Positions 6,711 through 16,591 are shown, counted from the stretch's first letter. The stretch is 64,000 nucleotides of DNA from Planctomycetota bacterium (GCA_029552545.1 JAKPDO010000019.1:372001-436000), one strand, 5' to 3'. Notes: generated by a model not told the origin, from the sequence alone. Translations and numbers: made by a program.

Positions 6711-7850
6711 ATGCCGGCGGTTATTACCAAGCCCGATACGGTTGAAAAACTGCGGATCCTGTCCAGCGATGCCCAATATGACCTGGCCTGTGCCTGCGGG
6801 ACGACTCGTCCCGAAGAGCACCGCAAACGAGGCCTTGACGGACGCTGGATTTACCCGGTAACCCTGCCCAACGGCGGCACCAGCGTTTTGTTCAAGACCC
6901 TCTTGTCCAATGTTTGTTCAAACGACTGCAAATATTGCCCGCTTCGAAATGATCAGGACCTCCGCCGCTGCACGTTGACGGTCGAAGAAACCTGTCGGGT
7001 GTTCCTGGAATATTATCACCAAAAGAAGGTCTTCGGTCTCTTTTTAAGCAGCGGGGTCATCGGCACACCGGACCGGACGATGGACCTTTTGAACGGGATT
7101 GCCGAGACGCTGCGAAAGAAATATCAATTCCGGGGCTATATTCACCTGAAAATCCTGCCGGGGGCCAGTCCTGCGGCTATCGAAAAGGCACTTTCTTTGG
7201 CGACGGCTGTCTCGTTAAACATCGAAACCCCCGGCGCGGAGTATCTTTCCAAACTCTCTTCCCGCAAAGACTTTGTAAAGGATATTGTTGAACCGCTTAA
7301 GCTCATCAGCCGACTGACGGCCAAGGGGGCCCGGTATGCGGGGGTCAAGCAGACGACCCAATTTATTGTCGGGGCTGCCGATGAGCCGGATGAAAAGATT
7401 GTCCGGTATATGTTCGGCCTGTATAAACGGCTCCGGCTTCAGCGGGTTTATTTCAGTGCCTATCAGCAGGGGCTGGGGGCACCGGACCTGCCTGCAGAGC
7501 GAACGCTGACGAATCCGGCGGACGTCTTAACACGGGAACATCGGCTTTATCAGGTTGATTTCCTGATTCGAAAATACGGATTTGAGGAGTCGGATTTCCA
7601 CTTTGGGCCGGACGGCCGGCTGCCGCTCGATAAAGACCCGAAGGAATTGTGGGCCCTGCGGCATCCGGAATTTTTCCCGGTCAATATCAATCGGGCAAGC
7701 CGTGAAGAGCTGATTCGGGTGCCTGGTTTGGGGCCTGTAACCGTAAACCGGATAATAGAGCTCCGGAAATCAGCCAGGATTCAGCGAATTGAAGACATCG
7801 GAAAGCCGACAAAGCTTCTCCGAAAAGCATCGTCTTTTGTTTGTTTCTAA
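6711..7850 (+). CDS. Putative DNA modification/repair radical SAM protein with C-terminal helix-hairpin-helix
   Basis: About 379 residues. The radical-SAM cluster motif C-x3-C-x2-C is at residues 69-76 (CSNDCKYC). It is preceded by FKTLLSNV and followed by LSSGV and glycine-rich SAM-binding segments. The C-terminus (NINRASREELIRVPGLGPVT) is a helix-hairpin-helix DNA-binding motif. This order matches the family of radical SAM proteins found beside a uracil-DNA-glycosylase-like partner (rSAM_link_UDG). The ATG at 6711 was chosen because the upstream residues do not resemble the family; an ATG at 6644 is an alternative. No glycosylase-like partner is visible in the window. Confidence 0.8.
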   Translation: MPAVITKPDTVEKLRILSSDAQYDLACACGTTRPEEHRKRGLDGRWIYPVTLPNGGTSVLFKTLLSNVCSNDCKYCPLRNDQDLRRCTLTVEETCRVFLEYYHQKKVFGLFLSSGVIGTPDRTMDLLNGIAETLRKKYQFRGYIHLKILPGASPAAIEKALSLATAVSLNIETPGAEYLSKLSSRKDFVKDIVEPLKLISRLTAKGARYAGVKQTTQFIVGAADEPDEKIVRYMFGLYKRLRLQRVYFSAYQQGLGAPDLPAERTLTNPADVLTREHRLYQVDFLIRKYGFEESDFHFGPDGRLPLDKDPKELWALRHPEFFPVNINRASREELIRVPGLGPVTVNRIIELRKSARIQRIEDIGKPTKLLRKASSFVCF

Positions 7851-7948
7851 ATCCTTATCTGTTAATGATTTGTAAATCAATCTGCGCTGTATATCGTTTG
7901 TTTTTGTGTTTGCCGGAGAAAAGATTTTCTAAAAATGAACAAAATCCC

Positions 7949-7976
7949 TTGCAAAAACAAAGGATAAAAATAGAAT
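7949..7976 (+). promoter_or_regulatory. Promoter candidate for rpsU
   Basis: TTGCAA, 16 bp spacer, TAGAAT. It would give a leader of about 57 bases before the rpsU start. Confidence 0.5.
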
Positions 7977-8039
7977 GTCGTTTTTATGAATTTGGGCTGA
8001 AGTGAGAACATTTGTTTTGAAAGGAAGGTTCGACTTTCT

Positions 8040-8234
8040 ATGATTAAAGTGAAGGCCAGAGCAGGCGAGAGCGTTCAACAGATGGTTAAGCGGTTTAAGA
8101 AGATGTGCGAGAAAGAGGGCCTGATTCGCGACATCAAGCGAAACAGTTATTATGAAAAGCCCTCGGAACGCAACCGCCGCAAACGCCGCAAATCACAGCG
8201 GATGGCTCGTCTGTTCAGCTCGATGAATCTTTAA
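8040..8234 (+). CDS. rpsU: 30S ribosomal protein bS21
   Basis: 64 residues, the usual length for bS21. The N-terminus MIKVKARAGESVQQMVKRFK and the very basic stretch KPSERNRRKRRKSQRM are typical. AAAGGAAGG lies about 11 bases before the ATG. bS21 helps the 30S subunit bind mRNA during initiation. The gene stands alone with its own promoter candidate and a strong terminator 27 bp downstream. Confidence 0.95.
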   Translation: MIKVKARAGESVQQMVKRFKKMCEKEGLIRDIKRNSYYEKPSERNRRKRRKSQRMARLFSSMNL

Positions 8235-8261
8235 TCGTATTGACATAATCCGAATTTGCCG

Positions 8262-8300
8262 GCCGGACAAGCGTTCTTAGGACTCTTGTCCGGCTTTTTT
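8262..8300 (+). terminator. Intrinsic terminator after rpsU
   Basis: A perfect 10-bp stem (GCCGGACAAG with CTTGTCCGGC), 13-base loop and six T residues. It ends 40 bp before the uvrB start. Confidence 0.85.
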
Positions 8301-8340
8301 GCGCCGTGAAAAAACCATAAAAACGATATGTTTTGCTGAA

Positions 8341-10377
8341 ATGTCTGTTTTTACGCTGAAGAGTTCGTTTGAGCCGCGCGGCGACCAGCCGCAGGCGATT
8401 GAGAAACTTACCGAAGGGATTCGGAGCGGACAGCGCTATCAGACGCTTTTGGGGGTTACCGGCAGCGGCAAGACCTTCACGATGGCCAATGTGATTGAGC
8501 GGGTGGGACTGCCGACGCTGGTTATCTCTCACAACAAAACGCTGGCCGCTCAGCTGTATGAGGAGTTTCGCGAGCTGTTCCCGGAAAATGCGGTCGAATA
8601 CTTTGTCAGTTACTATGACTATTATCAGCCCGAGGCCTACATTCCCCAGCGCGATATTTACATTGAAAAAGACGCCTCACGCAATGATGAATTAGACCGG
8701 CTGCGGCTGTCGGCTACCACCAGTCTGATGAGCCGCCGGGATGTGATCATCGTGGCCAGCGTCTCCTGCATTTTCGGGTTGGGCAGTCCGGAGGATTATC
8801 AGGCGAGCGTCATCGGTGTGCGGGTGGGGGATACGCTGGACCGCAATGAACTGCTCGGCCGGCTGGCGGATTTGCAGTATAACCGCAATGACCTTGATTT
8901 TGCCCGCGGGACGTTTCGGGTGCGCGGCGATGTCGTCGAACTGTGGCCATCCTATGAATCGTACGGCGTCCGCTTTGAGTTTTTCGGAGACGAGGTGGAG
9001 GCCATTCGCTACATCCATCCGGTCAGTGCGCAGGTCTTGGCCGATGAACAGCAGGTCTTTATCTATCCGGCCAAGCATTATGTTCTGCCCGCCGAACGGA
9101 TTGAAGCGGCCTGCCGAAGCATCGAGGAGGAACTCCAGCAGCGGCTTCTTGAGCTTCGACACGAAGGCAAACTGCTCGAAGCCCAGCGGCTGGAGGCCCG
9201 AACCCGATATGATTTGGAGATGATTCGCGAGGTCGGCTACTGCAGCGGCATTGAGAACTACGCCCGGCATATGGCGGGTCTGAAACCCGGAGCCCGTCCT
9301 TATACGCTGCTGGATTATTTTCCAGAAGACTTCCTGCTGTTTATCGATGAGTCCCATGTAACCATTCCGCAGCTGCGGGCGATGTACCACGGCGACAGGC
9401 ACCGCAAAGAGGTGCTGGTGGAGCACGGCTTTCGTCTGCCCAGTGCCCTGGATAACCGGCCGCTGCGGTTTGAAGAGTTTCAGGAACGCTGGAAGTATGT
9501 GATTTTTGTCTCTGCTACACCGGCGCCGTATGAATTGCAGCTTTGCGGCGGTCGGGTTGTGGAACAGATTATTCGGCCGACGGGTTTGGTGGATCCGGAG
9601 ATTTTCGTTCATCCGGCCTCCGACCAGATTCCGCATTTAATCGGCGAAATTGAAAAACGCATCAAGGCGGGCCAGCGCGTACTTGTGACCACGCTCACCA
9701 AGCGGCTGGCCGAGGATTTGTCTGCGTTTCTGGCCTCCAAAGGGATTCGCTGCCGATATCTGCACAGTGAAATCCAGACCCTCGAGCGGGTGGAGATTCT
9801 GCGGGACCTGCGGACGGGGGAATTTGATGTCCTGGTCGGCATCAATCTTCTTCGGGAGGGATTGGATTTGCCGGAAGTGTCGATGGTGGCTATCCTGGAT
9901 GCCGATAAAGAAGGGTTCCTGCGGAGCGAAACTTCTCTGATTCAGACCATTGGGCGGACCGCCCGCAATGTGGATGCGACGGTGTGGCTGTATGCCGACA
10001 TGATTACCCCATCGATGCAGAAGGCGATTGACGAAACCCGCCGGCGGCGTACAATGCAGCTGGAATACAATGCCCGTCACGGCATTACGCCGCAAACCAT
10101 CCGCAAGGAAATTCAGCGGGGGCTGTCCGAGCAGCTGCGGGCGCGACAGGCGGCCCGTCAGGCCGTCGGGCTGGAGGACGCCGAATACGACCGGGTGGAA
10201 TTGATTGCACAGCTGGAAAAGGAAATGTTCGAGGCGGCCGAGCAGCTGGAGTTTGAACGAGCCGCCCGGTTGAGGGACCAGATACGACAATTAAAAGAAA
10301 TGCCTTTTTTGGAGGTGGAACAGCCCCGTGCAGGCGGACGTCGAGGCAGCCCCGCCGGACGGAGAAAACGAACCTAA
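8341..10377 (+). CDS. uvrB: Excinuclease ABC subunit B
   Basis: 678 residues, full length for UvrB. It starts [20 protein letters not shown]. Walker A (GVTGSGKT) is at residues 38-45. The conserved [19 protein letters not shown] beta-hairpin region and helicase motifs such as DESHVT and QTIGRTARN follow. The C-terminal UVR domain ([16 protein letters not shown]) for UvrA/UvrC contact is intact. UvrB verifies DNA damage in nucleotide excision repair together with UvrA and UvrC, neither of which is in the window. The ATG at 8341 was chosen from family alignment; no Shine-Dalgarno sequence is visible upstream. A terminator ends just before it, so it probably has its own promoter. Confidence 0.96.
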   Translation: MSVFTLKSSFEPRGDQPQAIEKLTEGIRSGQRYQTLLGVTGSGKTFTMANVIERVGLPTLVISHNKTLAAQLYEEFRELFPENAVEYFVSYYDYYQPEAYIPQRDIYIEKDASRNDELDRLRLSATTSLMSRRDVIIVASVSCIFGLGSPEDYQASVIGVRVGDTLDRNELLGRLADLQYNRNDLDFARGTFRVRGDVVELWPSYESYGVRFEFFGDEVEAIRYIHPVSAQVLADEQQVFIYPAKHYVLPAERIEAACRSIEEELQQRLLELRHEGKLLEAQRLEARTRYDLEMIREVGYCSGIENYARHMAGLKPGARPYTLLDYFPEDFLLFIDESHVTIPQLRAMYHGDRHRKEVLVEHGFRLPSALDNRPLRFEEFQERWKYVIFVSATPAPYELQLCGGRVVEQIIRPTGLVDPEIFVHPASDQIPHLIGEIEKRIKAGQRVLVTTLTKRLAEDLSAFLASKGIRCRYLHSEIQTLERVEILRDLRTGEFDVLVGINLLREGLDLPEVSMVAILDADKEGFLRSETSLIQTIGRTARNVDATVWLYADMITPSMQKAIDETRRRRTMQLEYNARHGITPQTIRKEIQRGLSEQLRARQAARQAVGLEDAEYDRVELIAQLEKEMFEAAEQLEFERAARLRDQIRQLKEMPFLEVEQPRAGGRRGSPAGRRKRT

Positions 10378-10409
10378 GAAACGCTGCCCCCAGAGAGGAC
10401 CTGAGACCT

Positions 10410-11312
10410 ATGCCCAGAAAAAAAGATGAACAGCCAGTCCGACGCATCCGAAAACCGGATATGAGAAATGTTCGGCCGCTGCTGGAACTGGCGGTCAAAG
10501 AGGATTACGGCAAGGGCGACCCCACCAGCATGCTCACCGTCAGCGAAAAAAAGAGAGGGCGGGAAAGTTTAATCACCCGGGAAGAGATCGTTGTATGCGG
10601 GATGGAGATTATTCAGGAAGTCCTCAAAATGTATGACCCCCGGCTGACTCTGAAGGTGCTGATTCCGGACGGCCATCGGGCCAACGTTGCCGACCGGCTG
10701 GGCATCATTGAAGGGCCTCTGCGGGCCATGCACAGCGCCGAGCGTGTTGTCCTGAATTTTCTCCAGCGACTCTGCGGCATCAGTACGATGACGTGGAAAT
10801 TTGTCTCTGCAATTCGAGGCACCCGAGCTAAGATTTACGACACCCGCAAGACAATCCCCGGCTGGCGGGAGCTGGAAAAATACGCCGTTCGGTGCGGCGG
10901 CGGATACAATCACCGGATGAATCTGGGCGAGATGGTGATGTTTAAGGACAACCATCTGGCCGACTTGGGGGAGCGGTTCGAAGTCAAACTTCGTGAACTG
11001 GTCCAAAAAGCCCGGCAGATTCCCACCGTCAAATCCGTTATTGTGGAAGTGGACCACGTCGATGACCAGCTGGACCGTGTGCTGCCGATTCCGGGGATTG
11101 ATATCATTCTGCTGGACAATATGGGGCAGTGGCAGCTCAAACACGCCGTGGAGATGCGCAATAAAATGTGCGGGCGAAAACCCCTGCTGGAGGCCAGCGG
11201 CGGCATCACGCTCAACAATGTGCTCAGCGTAGCCAGCTGCGGCGTCGACCGAATCGCCGTCGGAGCCATTACCCATTCTGCGGTGGCGGTGGATATCGGT
11301 CTGGACCGATGA
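10410..11312 (+). CDS. nadC: Nicotinate-nucleotide pyrophosphorylase (carboxylating)
   Basis: 300 residues. It makes nicotinate mononucleotide from quinolinate and PRPP in NAD synthesis. The signature blocks are present: SAERVVLNFLQRLCGIST, then YDTRKTIPGWRELEKYAV, RCGGGYNHRMNLGEMVM with KDNH, and EASGGI near the end. An N-terminal basic extension of about 18 residues is slightly longer than usual. The gene follows uvrB by 32 bp, and its stop overlaps the birA start as ATGA, so nadC and birA are probably cotranscribed and coupled. Confidence 0.95.
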   Translation: MPRKKDEQPVRRIRKPDMRNVRPLLELAVKEDYGKGDPTSMLTVSEKKRGRESLITREEIVVCGMEIIQEVLKMYDPRLTLKVLIPDGHRANVADRLGIIEGPLRAMHSAERVVLNFLQRLCGISTMTWKFVSAIRGTRAKIYDTRKTIPGWRELEKYAVRCGGGYNHRMNLGEMVMFKDNHLADLGERFEVKLRELVQKARQIPTVKSVIVEVDHVDDQLDRVLPIPGIDIILLDNMGQWQLKHAVEMRNKMCGRKPLLEASGGITLNNVLSVASCGVDRIAVGAITHSAVAVDIGLDR

Positions 11313-12121
11313 GCATGAACCGCTCTGAACCGCTGAATCCGGAGCGAATCCGACAAGGGCTTCAAACCGCTCACATCGGGCGGTGTCTGCTTGTCTTCGA
11401 AGAGGTCTCCAGCACCAATGATATTATCTGGGATTCCGTCGGCAGCCCTGATGCGGATGGATTATGCGTTTTTGCGGAGAAACAGACGGCAGGGCGCGGC
11501 CGGCGGGGACGCATCTGGCACGGCACGGCAGGGCAATCCCTCCTGTTTTCCATTTTGCTTAAAGGGGAGCACTTAAGTGCAGATTTGCTGGTTTTGGCGT
11601 CAGCAGTCGCTGTTGCTCAGACTTTGTCGGCTTTGTCGGTTTCCTCCGTTCAGATTAAATGGCCGAATGATATTTTGGTTGCCGGCAAAAAAGTCTGCGG
11701 GATTTTGTGCGAATCAAAAACCATTCACTCTCAGGGGTGGTTTGTGGTCGGCATCGGCATCAATGTCTGTCAGGAACGTCCGTTTTTTGAGCAGTACAAT
11801 CTGGCGGATTCCGCCACCAGTTTGGCCCTCGAAGCAGATGAGCCGATTGACCGGAGCTGCTTGGCGGCCTCGCTTCTGAATGCCCTGGACCATTGGTTCA
11901 GCATCAGCCGCTATGCTCCGCAGCAGGTTATCGAGGTCTGGAAACGCTACAACCGGCAGATCGGCAGTCAGATTCGAATCCTCGAAAATCAGCGGGAGTT
12001 TTGCGGAACCTGCCTCGACATTGACCCGGCTAAGGGGCTGCTTGTTCAGTTGCATCACGGCCCTGTCCGTTTCTTCCACGCCGCCAACTGTACGGTCATT
12101 CCTTTCGAAACGGCTTTGTAA
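11309..12121 (+). CDS. birA: Biotin--[acetyl-CoA-carboxylase] ligase without DNA-binding domain
   Basis: 270 residues. It joins biotin to the carrier lysine of biotin enzymes via biotinyl-AMP. The ligase signature GRGRRGRIW, the KWPNDI motif and the GIGINV segment are all visible. There is no N-terminal winged helix, so this is a monofunctional (group I type) ligase rather than a BirA repressor. The ATG at 11309 overlaps the nadC stop (ATGA). The 3' end overlaps the convergent DUF697 gene by 26 bases. Confidence 0.92.
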   Translation: MSMNRSEPLNPERIRQGLQTAHIGRCLLVFEEVSSTNDIIWDSVGSPDADGLCVFAEKQTAGRGRRGRIWHGTAGQSLLFSILLKGEHLSADLLVLASAVAVAQTLSALSVSSVQIKWPNDILVAGKKVCGILCESKTIHSQGWFVVGIGINVCQERPFFEQYNLADSATSLALEADEPIDRSCLAASLLNALDHWFSISRYAPQQVIEVWKRYNRQIGSQIRILENQREFCGTCLDIDPAKGLLVQLHHGPVRFFHAANCTVIPFETAL

Positions 12122-13196
12122 TCCAGTCCCCCAGGGATTTGCCCGCCCCGACGGCCAAGTCCACCGGTGTCCGAATCCACTCGGCAATCTGCCGGCCGGT
12201 TTCCTCCAGAGCCCCTGCGACCGTTTCTTTTGCAGCCGCAAACGCCTGATCCGATTTGTGGACAAGCAGCCCCCAGACATCCTTGAAAAATACATCGCGG
12301 ACATCTGCATAAAAATCTCCCAGATGCGACAACATTGACTCCCGGGCTTTTTGCGGATTCCAGCCCGTAAATGCGCGGCACCGCTGCATCGCCGCATGGC
12401 CGGTTACTGTCGTCAGAAAGCCCGCGCCGATGCCTTCGGCAATCTCATCCAGAAATCGCCCGACGCCCGGGATTTTGCTGCCGAGGGATTCAATCAGATT
12501 GCGTCCCAGATGAATATAATTGACCGTTGCTACAATGGTGAAGATGTCATAAAAAACGACCGCCTGCTCCCGCAGGGCCGGCCGGCTGTTGTACATCTTC
12601 ACCACATCCAGCACCATCCGAATGTTGCGATAAATCACCACCGCCAAATCAATCGACTTGTACGGGCTCAGCGTCACAAACACCATCACATCCCGCATGC
12701 TGTCTCGTACGTGTTTGTTGGCTTTCTCATCAATTTCTCTGAGCAGGGGACAAATTGCAGATTCTTCGGTTTGTCGAATGATGTTCAGCAGTTCGCTTTG
12801 TGTACGGCCTGCGGACAAGAATTCCCGCAGTGAATCGGAGGCGCTCTTGGCCTGTCGGCGCTGGTTTTCGGACAAGTTGGGATTGCAGCTTAGCCGTTCC
12901 AGATAGCGACTCAGGTACCGAATATATTTTCGAAGGCAGCGAATGTCCGCCGACAGAAAATCCTCAATTTTCGGCGGTGTAAGCACCCGCGGGCGACTTC
13001 CAACTGTTTTCCAGTAATACATCCCCAGCCATATCAGACCGACCGCGACGGCCAAAAGGAACAAATATCCTGCAATCGGATGCATTGTTCGAAGGGCCTG
13101 ATAGGCCTGCAGAAATTCCATAAACGCAATAAACGACAGCAGCACTCCGAATAGAATGATGAACAGCCGAATCAGCTTCCAGGCGGTTTTGAACAT
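12096..13196 (-). CDS. DUF697-type membrane protein
   Basis: 366 residues. Two transmembrane segments lie at the N-terminus (about residues 8-27 and 41-60). A long helical region follows, and then a hydrophobic DUF697-like region around VVIYRNIRMVLDVVKMYNSR and VATVNYIHLG. A Gly/Ala-rich stretch follows (RFLDEIAEGIGAGFLTTVTG). DUF697 proteins (YcjF-like) are membrane-associated and of unclear function, sometimes paired with small GTPases; none is adjacent here. The 3' end overlaps birA on the opposite strand. Family assignment is from pattern recognition only. Confidence 0.65.
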   Translation of the reverse strand: MFKTAWKLIRLFIILFGVLLSFIAFMEFLQAYQALRTMHPIAGYLFLLAVAVGLIWLGMYYWKTVGSRPRVLTPPKIEDFLSADIRCLRKYIRYLSRYLERLSCNPNLSENQRRQAKSASDSLREFLSAGRTQSELLNIIRQTEESAICPLLREIDEKANKHVRDSMRDVMVFVTLSPYKSIDLAVVIYRNIRMVLDVVKMYNSRPALREQAVVFYDIFTIVATVNYIHLGRNLIESLGSKIPGVGRFLDEIAEGIGAGFLTTVTGHAAMQRCRAFTGWNPQKARESMLSHLGDFYADVRDVFFKDVWGLLVHKSDQAFAAAKETVAGALEETGRQIAEWIRTPVDLAVGAGKSLGDWITKPFRKE

Positions 13197-13283
13197 TTTT
13201 GGGCCCTTTCTGCCGAACAGAATTGTTTTCTAAGGAAATTATACAGGAAAAAGACCTACAATGTCAAAAGAAAGCGGTTTCGA

Positions 13284-13310
13284 TTGCCCATTTTCCTCTT
13301 TTTTGATAAT
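13284..13310 (+). promoter_or_regulatory. Promoter candidate for lipB, leaderless configuration
   Basis: GATAAT at 13305-13310 lies only ten bases before the GTG start at 13321, with TTGCCC at 13284-13289 as a weak -35 (15-bp spacer). Transcription would start about four bases before the coding sequence. Confidence 0.35.
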
Positions 13311-13320
13311 ATAAAAACCT

Positions 13321-13980
13321 GTGCAAGATGGACTGATTATCCAGGATTTGGGCCTTACGCGGTATGCGGACTGTCTGGCGTACCAGGAGGAACTCTGCGC
13401 TCAGCGGCAGGCGGATGTGATTGCAGATACTGTATTGCTGACCGAGCATGAACCTGTGATTACCTTAGGTGTGCGAATGGCGGATAATAAGATTCTGGCG
13501 ATGCCGGAAGACCTGCATCGGCAGGGAATAGAAGTCTGCCGCGTCGGAAGGGGCGGAGCCGCAACCGCTCACAATCCCGGACAGATTGTGATGTATCCGA
13601 TTCTGAAGCTCAGCCGTTTGAAAATGGGATTAAGCGACTATGTGCATACACTCGGACAAATCGGCATCGAAGTGCTCCGGCATTTCGATATCGGGGCGGA
13701 CTGGCGAAAACAGACACCCGGACTTTGGGTAAACGGGCGAAAAATCGGTTCTGTTGGTGTTCAGGTGCGCAAGGGGGTTACCCTCCACGGAATCGCCGTC
13801 AATATTTGCAATGATTTATCCATTTTTGATGCGATTGTTCCCTGCGGTTTGGAAGGGGTGCAGATAACGTCCGTCTTGAAGGAACTCGGAAGGGCCCCTT
13901 CGATGCAGGACATCAAGAGTTGTTTGACAGAGCTTTGTATGCATTATTTGACACGTTCGGAGGGGCTGTCCGATGAGTGA
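13321..13980 (+). CDS. lipB: Lipoyl(octanoyl) transferase
   Basis: 219 residues. It moves octanoate from acyl carrier protein to lipoyl domains. Hallmarks are LTEHEPVITLG, RVGRGGAATAHNPGQIVMYP, the lysine-bearing GSVGVQVRKGVTLHGIAVN and the active-site cysteine in VPCGL. The start is GTG 13321 with no Shine-Dalgarno sequence and a -10-like box just upstream, so the mRNA may be leaderless. It overlaps lipA by eight bases. Confidence 0.94.
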   Translation: MQDGLIIQDLGLTRYADCLAYQEELCAQRQADVIADTVLLTEHEPVITLGVRMADNKILAMPEDLHRQGIEVCRVGRGGAATAHNPGQIVMYPILKLSRLKMGLSDYVHTLGQIGIEVLRHFDIGADWRKQTPGLWVNGRKIGSVGVQVRKGVTLHGIAVNICNDLSIFDAIVPCGLEGVQITSVLKELGRAPSMQDIKSCLTELCMHYLTRSEGLSDE

Positions 13981-14830
13981 ATCCAAGGGGCGTTTTCCGG
14001 CCTGGCTGAAACGACGTGTCGGCGGGGGAGGTGTGTTCACCCATACACAAAAGACCCTCGAGCGGCTGGGACTGGAAACCATCTGTACAAATGCCAATTG
14101 TCCCAATCGGGGCGACTGCTGGAGCCGCGGCACAGCAACTGTTTTAATTTTGGGGAATATTTGTACTCGAAATTGCGGTTTTTGTTCCGTTGGACACGGA
14201 AAGCCCTTGCCGCCGGACCCGACTGAACCCGCAAGGGTCTCGGCTTTGGCACGCCAGCTTCAATTAAAATATTTGGTTATCACAAGCGTTGATCGAGATG
14301 ACCTGCCGGATGGTGGGGCGGCCCACTTTCGCGATGTCATTCTGTTCTGCCGACAAGAGAATCCGGAGATGCAATTTGAACTGCTTGTGCCGGACTTTCG
14401 GGGTTGTCAGAATGAGGCACTGGAAATATTATCGGACGCAAGACCCTTCGTTTTCGGGCACAATCTGGAGACTGTACCTCGGCTTTATCCGGCTGCTCGC
14501 CCCGGCGGAGATTACCTGCGTTCGCTGACGCTTTTGCAAAAGGCCAAAGACTGCTGGCCGGATACCCCCACAAAATCTTCTATCATGCTTGGACTGGGAG
14601 AAACCGAAGAGGAGGTTCTTCAGGTCTTGCAGGATTTGCGTTCCGTCGGCTGCAATCGACTGGCGTTGGGACAGTATCTGAAGCCCGATAAAAACTGCCT
14701 GGATGTGGTCGAATTTATTCCTCCGGAGAAATTTGACTGGTGGGCTGACCAGGCCCGCCGACTGGGGTTTGACTGGGTTCAGTCCTCCCCATTTACCCGC
14801 AGTTCTTACCATGCAGAACGCTCGTTCTGA
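13973..14830 (+). CDS. lipA: Lipoyl synthase (radical SAM)
   Basis: 285 residues. It inserts sulfur at C6 and C8 of protein-bound octanoate. Both iron-sulfur motifs are intact: the auxiliary cluster C-x4-C-x5-C (CTNANCPNRGDC) and the radical-SAM C-x3-C-x2-C (CTRNCGFC). The C-terminal RSSYHAE supplies the conserved RSSY serine ligand. The start lies inside the lipB 3' end, so LipB and LipA, which act in sequence, are made from one mRNA. Confidence 0.96.
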   Translation: MSESKGRFPAWLKRRVGGGGVFTHTQKTLERLGLETICTNANCPNRGDCWSRGTATVLILGNICTRNCGFCSVGHGKPLPPDPTEPARVSALARQLQLKYLVITSVDRDDLPDGGAAHFRDVILFCRQENPEMQFELLVPDFRGCQNEALEILSDARPFVFGHNLETVPRLYPAARPGGDYLRSLTLLQKAKDCWPDTPTKSSIMLGLGETEEEVLQVLQDLRSVGCNRLALGQYLKPDKNCLDVVEFIPPEKFDWWADQARRLGFDWVQSSPFTRSSYHAERSF

Positions 14831-15010
14831 CTTTTTATATTAATTCAGAAGATTTTATCGGAACACTCGGCGGAATTTTTCTTTTTTCCCTCCTCATAAG
14901 CGGCGGATAAGGTATATTTTTTAATGTGGGGGTGAAAAGATTCCTTCTTTGTTATTGAGATCTGCCAAGCGAGGGTTAAACGGAACCTTCTTTTGTCTGG
15001 GAGATCGGCC

Positions 15011-16417
15011 GTGAACGCCAAATCAAGTCAAAGAAATCTTGGCCGCCGGGGGATTGCTCTTCTGGCTGCGCTGATTTTTATTGTTCTATTCTCTGCTTTT
15101 TCCATTGGGGTCTTGTCGCTTTCGACGGCCAATGTTCAGACAGCTTCCAATCACCATACGTCCAATCTGGCCCGTTCGTCTGCAGAATCCGGACTGGAAT
15201 ATGTTCGGTATTGGTTCAGTGGGGTGAGTCTGCCCGGGACCATCGCTGCGGAACAGCGGTTTGTTTTTTTTGCTGATGAACTCGAATCTATTCTGCAGGA
15301 TTACGACATTCCCTACGAAAATCTGGTAGAAGACCAGTTGTTTCGGATTGGTACGGCGGAAAGCCCCATCCTCCTTCAAGCCGGCCCTGAGCGTTCTTTT
15401 TATGCAGAGATAAGACCCTTGGGAACAGAACGAATTCGAGTTTGGATATGCGGGCGGGCGGGAGAGTTCGAGCGAACCATTCGGGCTGACTTTGCGTACG
15501 GCACCCGACGTCATTCTGTTTTTGATTTTGGTGTGGCTACAAAAGGACCTCTCGGCCTTTGGGGCAATATTCAGATTGAAGGGGTGAATATCTCCGTCGA
15601 ATCGGACGTATATATCGAAAGCGAAAATCAGAATAATGCCTTGACCATCGTCGGCAATTCCCAGATTGCCGGGGATGTCAAAATCGTAAACTCCAATGCA
15701 GTTGTAACGCTTCAGGGAGGCAAAGCCGGCATTGGCGGTGAAACAGGCCAGGCCGCGATTGATCATCATGTGCAGACCGGGGTGCCTGCAACGGAGTTTC
15801 CTTATCCCAATACCGATTATTTTGAACAGTATGTGGACGGAATTACGATTACCAGTGCCAACAAGAGCAGCTACAGCAGCAATACGACGCTCGAAAACGT
15901 CCGAATTGCTGCTAATACCAATCCTGCCTTTTCAGGAAATGTGACATTAAAAGGGGTGGTTTTTATTGAGTATCCCAATCAGGTAGTTTTCACGGGTAAT
16001 ACAGATGTTATTGGGATTATCATCGGCGACGGCGACCTGAACGATCACTCCGGCACCAGTAAAATTGAGTTTCGAGGCAATGTCAGCAGCCGTTCCGTTT
16101 CAGAGCTTCCTGAGGAACAATTTGGGGATTTGACCCGGGAAACCGGGACTTTCCTGATGGCCCCCGGCTTTGCGGTTTCGTTTGGCGGTTCATTTGATAC
16201 GCTTAACGGCTGTATTGCCGCCAACGGCGTCACGTTCTATGGCAATGCCGGAGGAGTAATCGGCGGTTCTGTTATCAACTATTCTCCCACTCTGATGACC
16301 CTGACGGGGAACGCAGACCTCTATTTTAACCGGACGGGAATTACATCTCTGCCTGCCGGTTTCTTTCCTGAGATTGTTATTCATTACGATTCTTCTTCTT
16401 ATTTGGAAATCCCCTGA
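15011..16417 (+). CDS. PilX-like exported protein with a beta-repeat body
   Basis: 468 residues from GTG 15011, which has GGGAG seven bases upstream. The N-terminus has a short basic leader and the hydrophobic helix GIALLAALIFIVLFSAF, followed by a polar helix with ARSSAESGLEY. This is the pattern of PilX/GspK-type minor pilin-like proteins. The rest is rich in Gly, Asn, Thr and Val with recurring G-N-x-x-I/V motifs (VGNSQIAGDV, FSGNVTLKGV, FRGNVSSRS), suggesting a beta-helix. It resembles the next gene in the N-terminal 60 residues and in overall design. The role is unknown, perhaps surface or adhesive. Confidence 0.6.
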   Translation: MNAKSSQRNLGRRGIALLAALIFIVLFSAFSIGVLSLSTANVQTASNHHTSNLARSSAESGLEYVRYWFSGVSLPGTIAAEQRFVFFADELESILQDYDIPYENLVEDQLFRIGTAESPILLQAGPERSFYAEIRPLGTERIRVWICGRAGEFERTIRADFAYGTRRHSVFDFGVATKGPLGLWGNIQIEGVNISVESDVYIESENQNNALTIVGNSQIAGDVKIVNSNAVVTLQGGKAGIGGETGQAAIDHHVQTGVPATEFPYPNTDYFEQYVDGITITSANKSSYSSNTTLENVRIAANTNPAFSGNVTLKGVVFIEYPNQVVFTGNTDVIGIIIGDGDLNDHSGTSKIEFRGNVSSRSVSELPEEQFGDLTRETGTFLMAPGFAVSFGGSFDTLNGCIAANGVTFYGNAGGVIGGSVINYSPTLMTLTGNADLYFNRTGITSLPAGFFPEIVIHYDSSSYLEIP

Positions 16418-16591
16418 ACCAGTCGGGATTCCTTTACAGCAAACTGAATTATCGGTCCTTTCCTGCCTCTGAGTAAAAAACAGCCGCCCCGGCATCCTCT
16501 CCGTCCGGATATTTATTATTTATATTTTATAAGGGTTAGAAGAGAAAAACTCTCAAAGAACAATTCCCCCGTTCTATGAAGAGGTGCTTTT

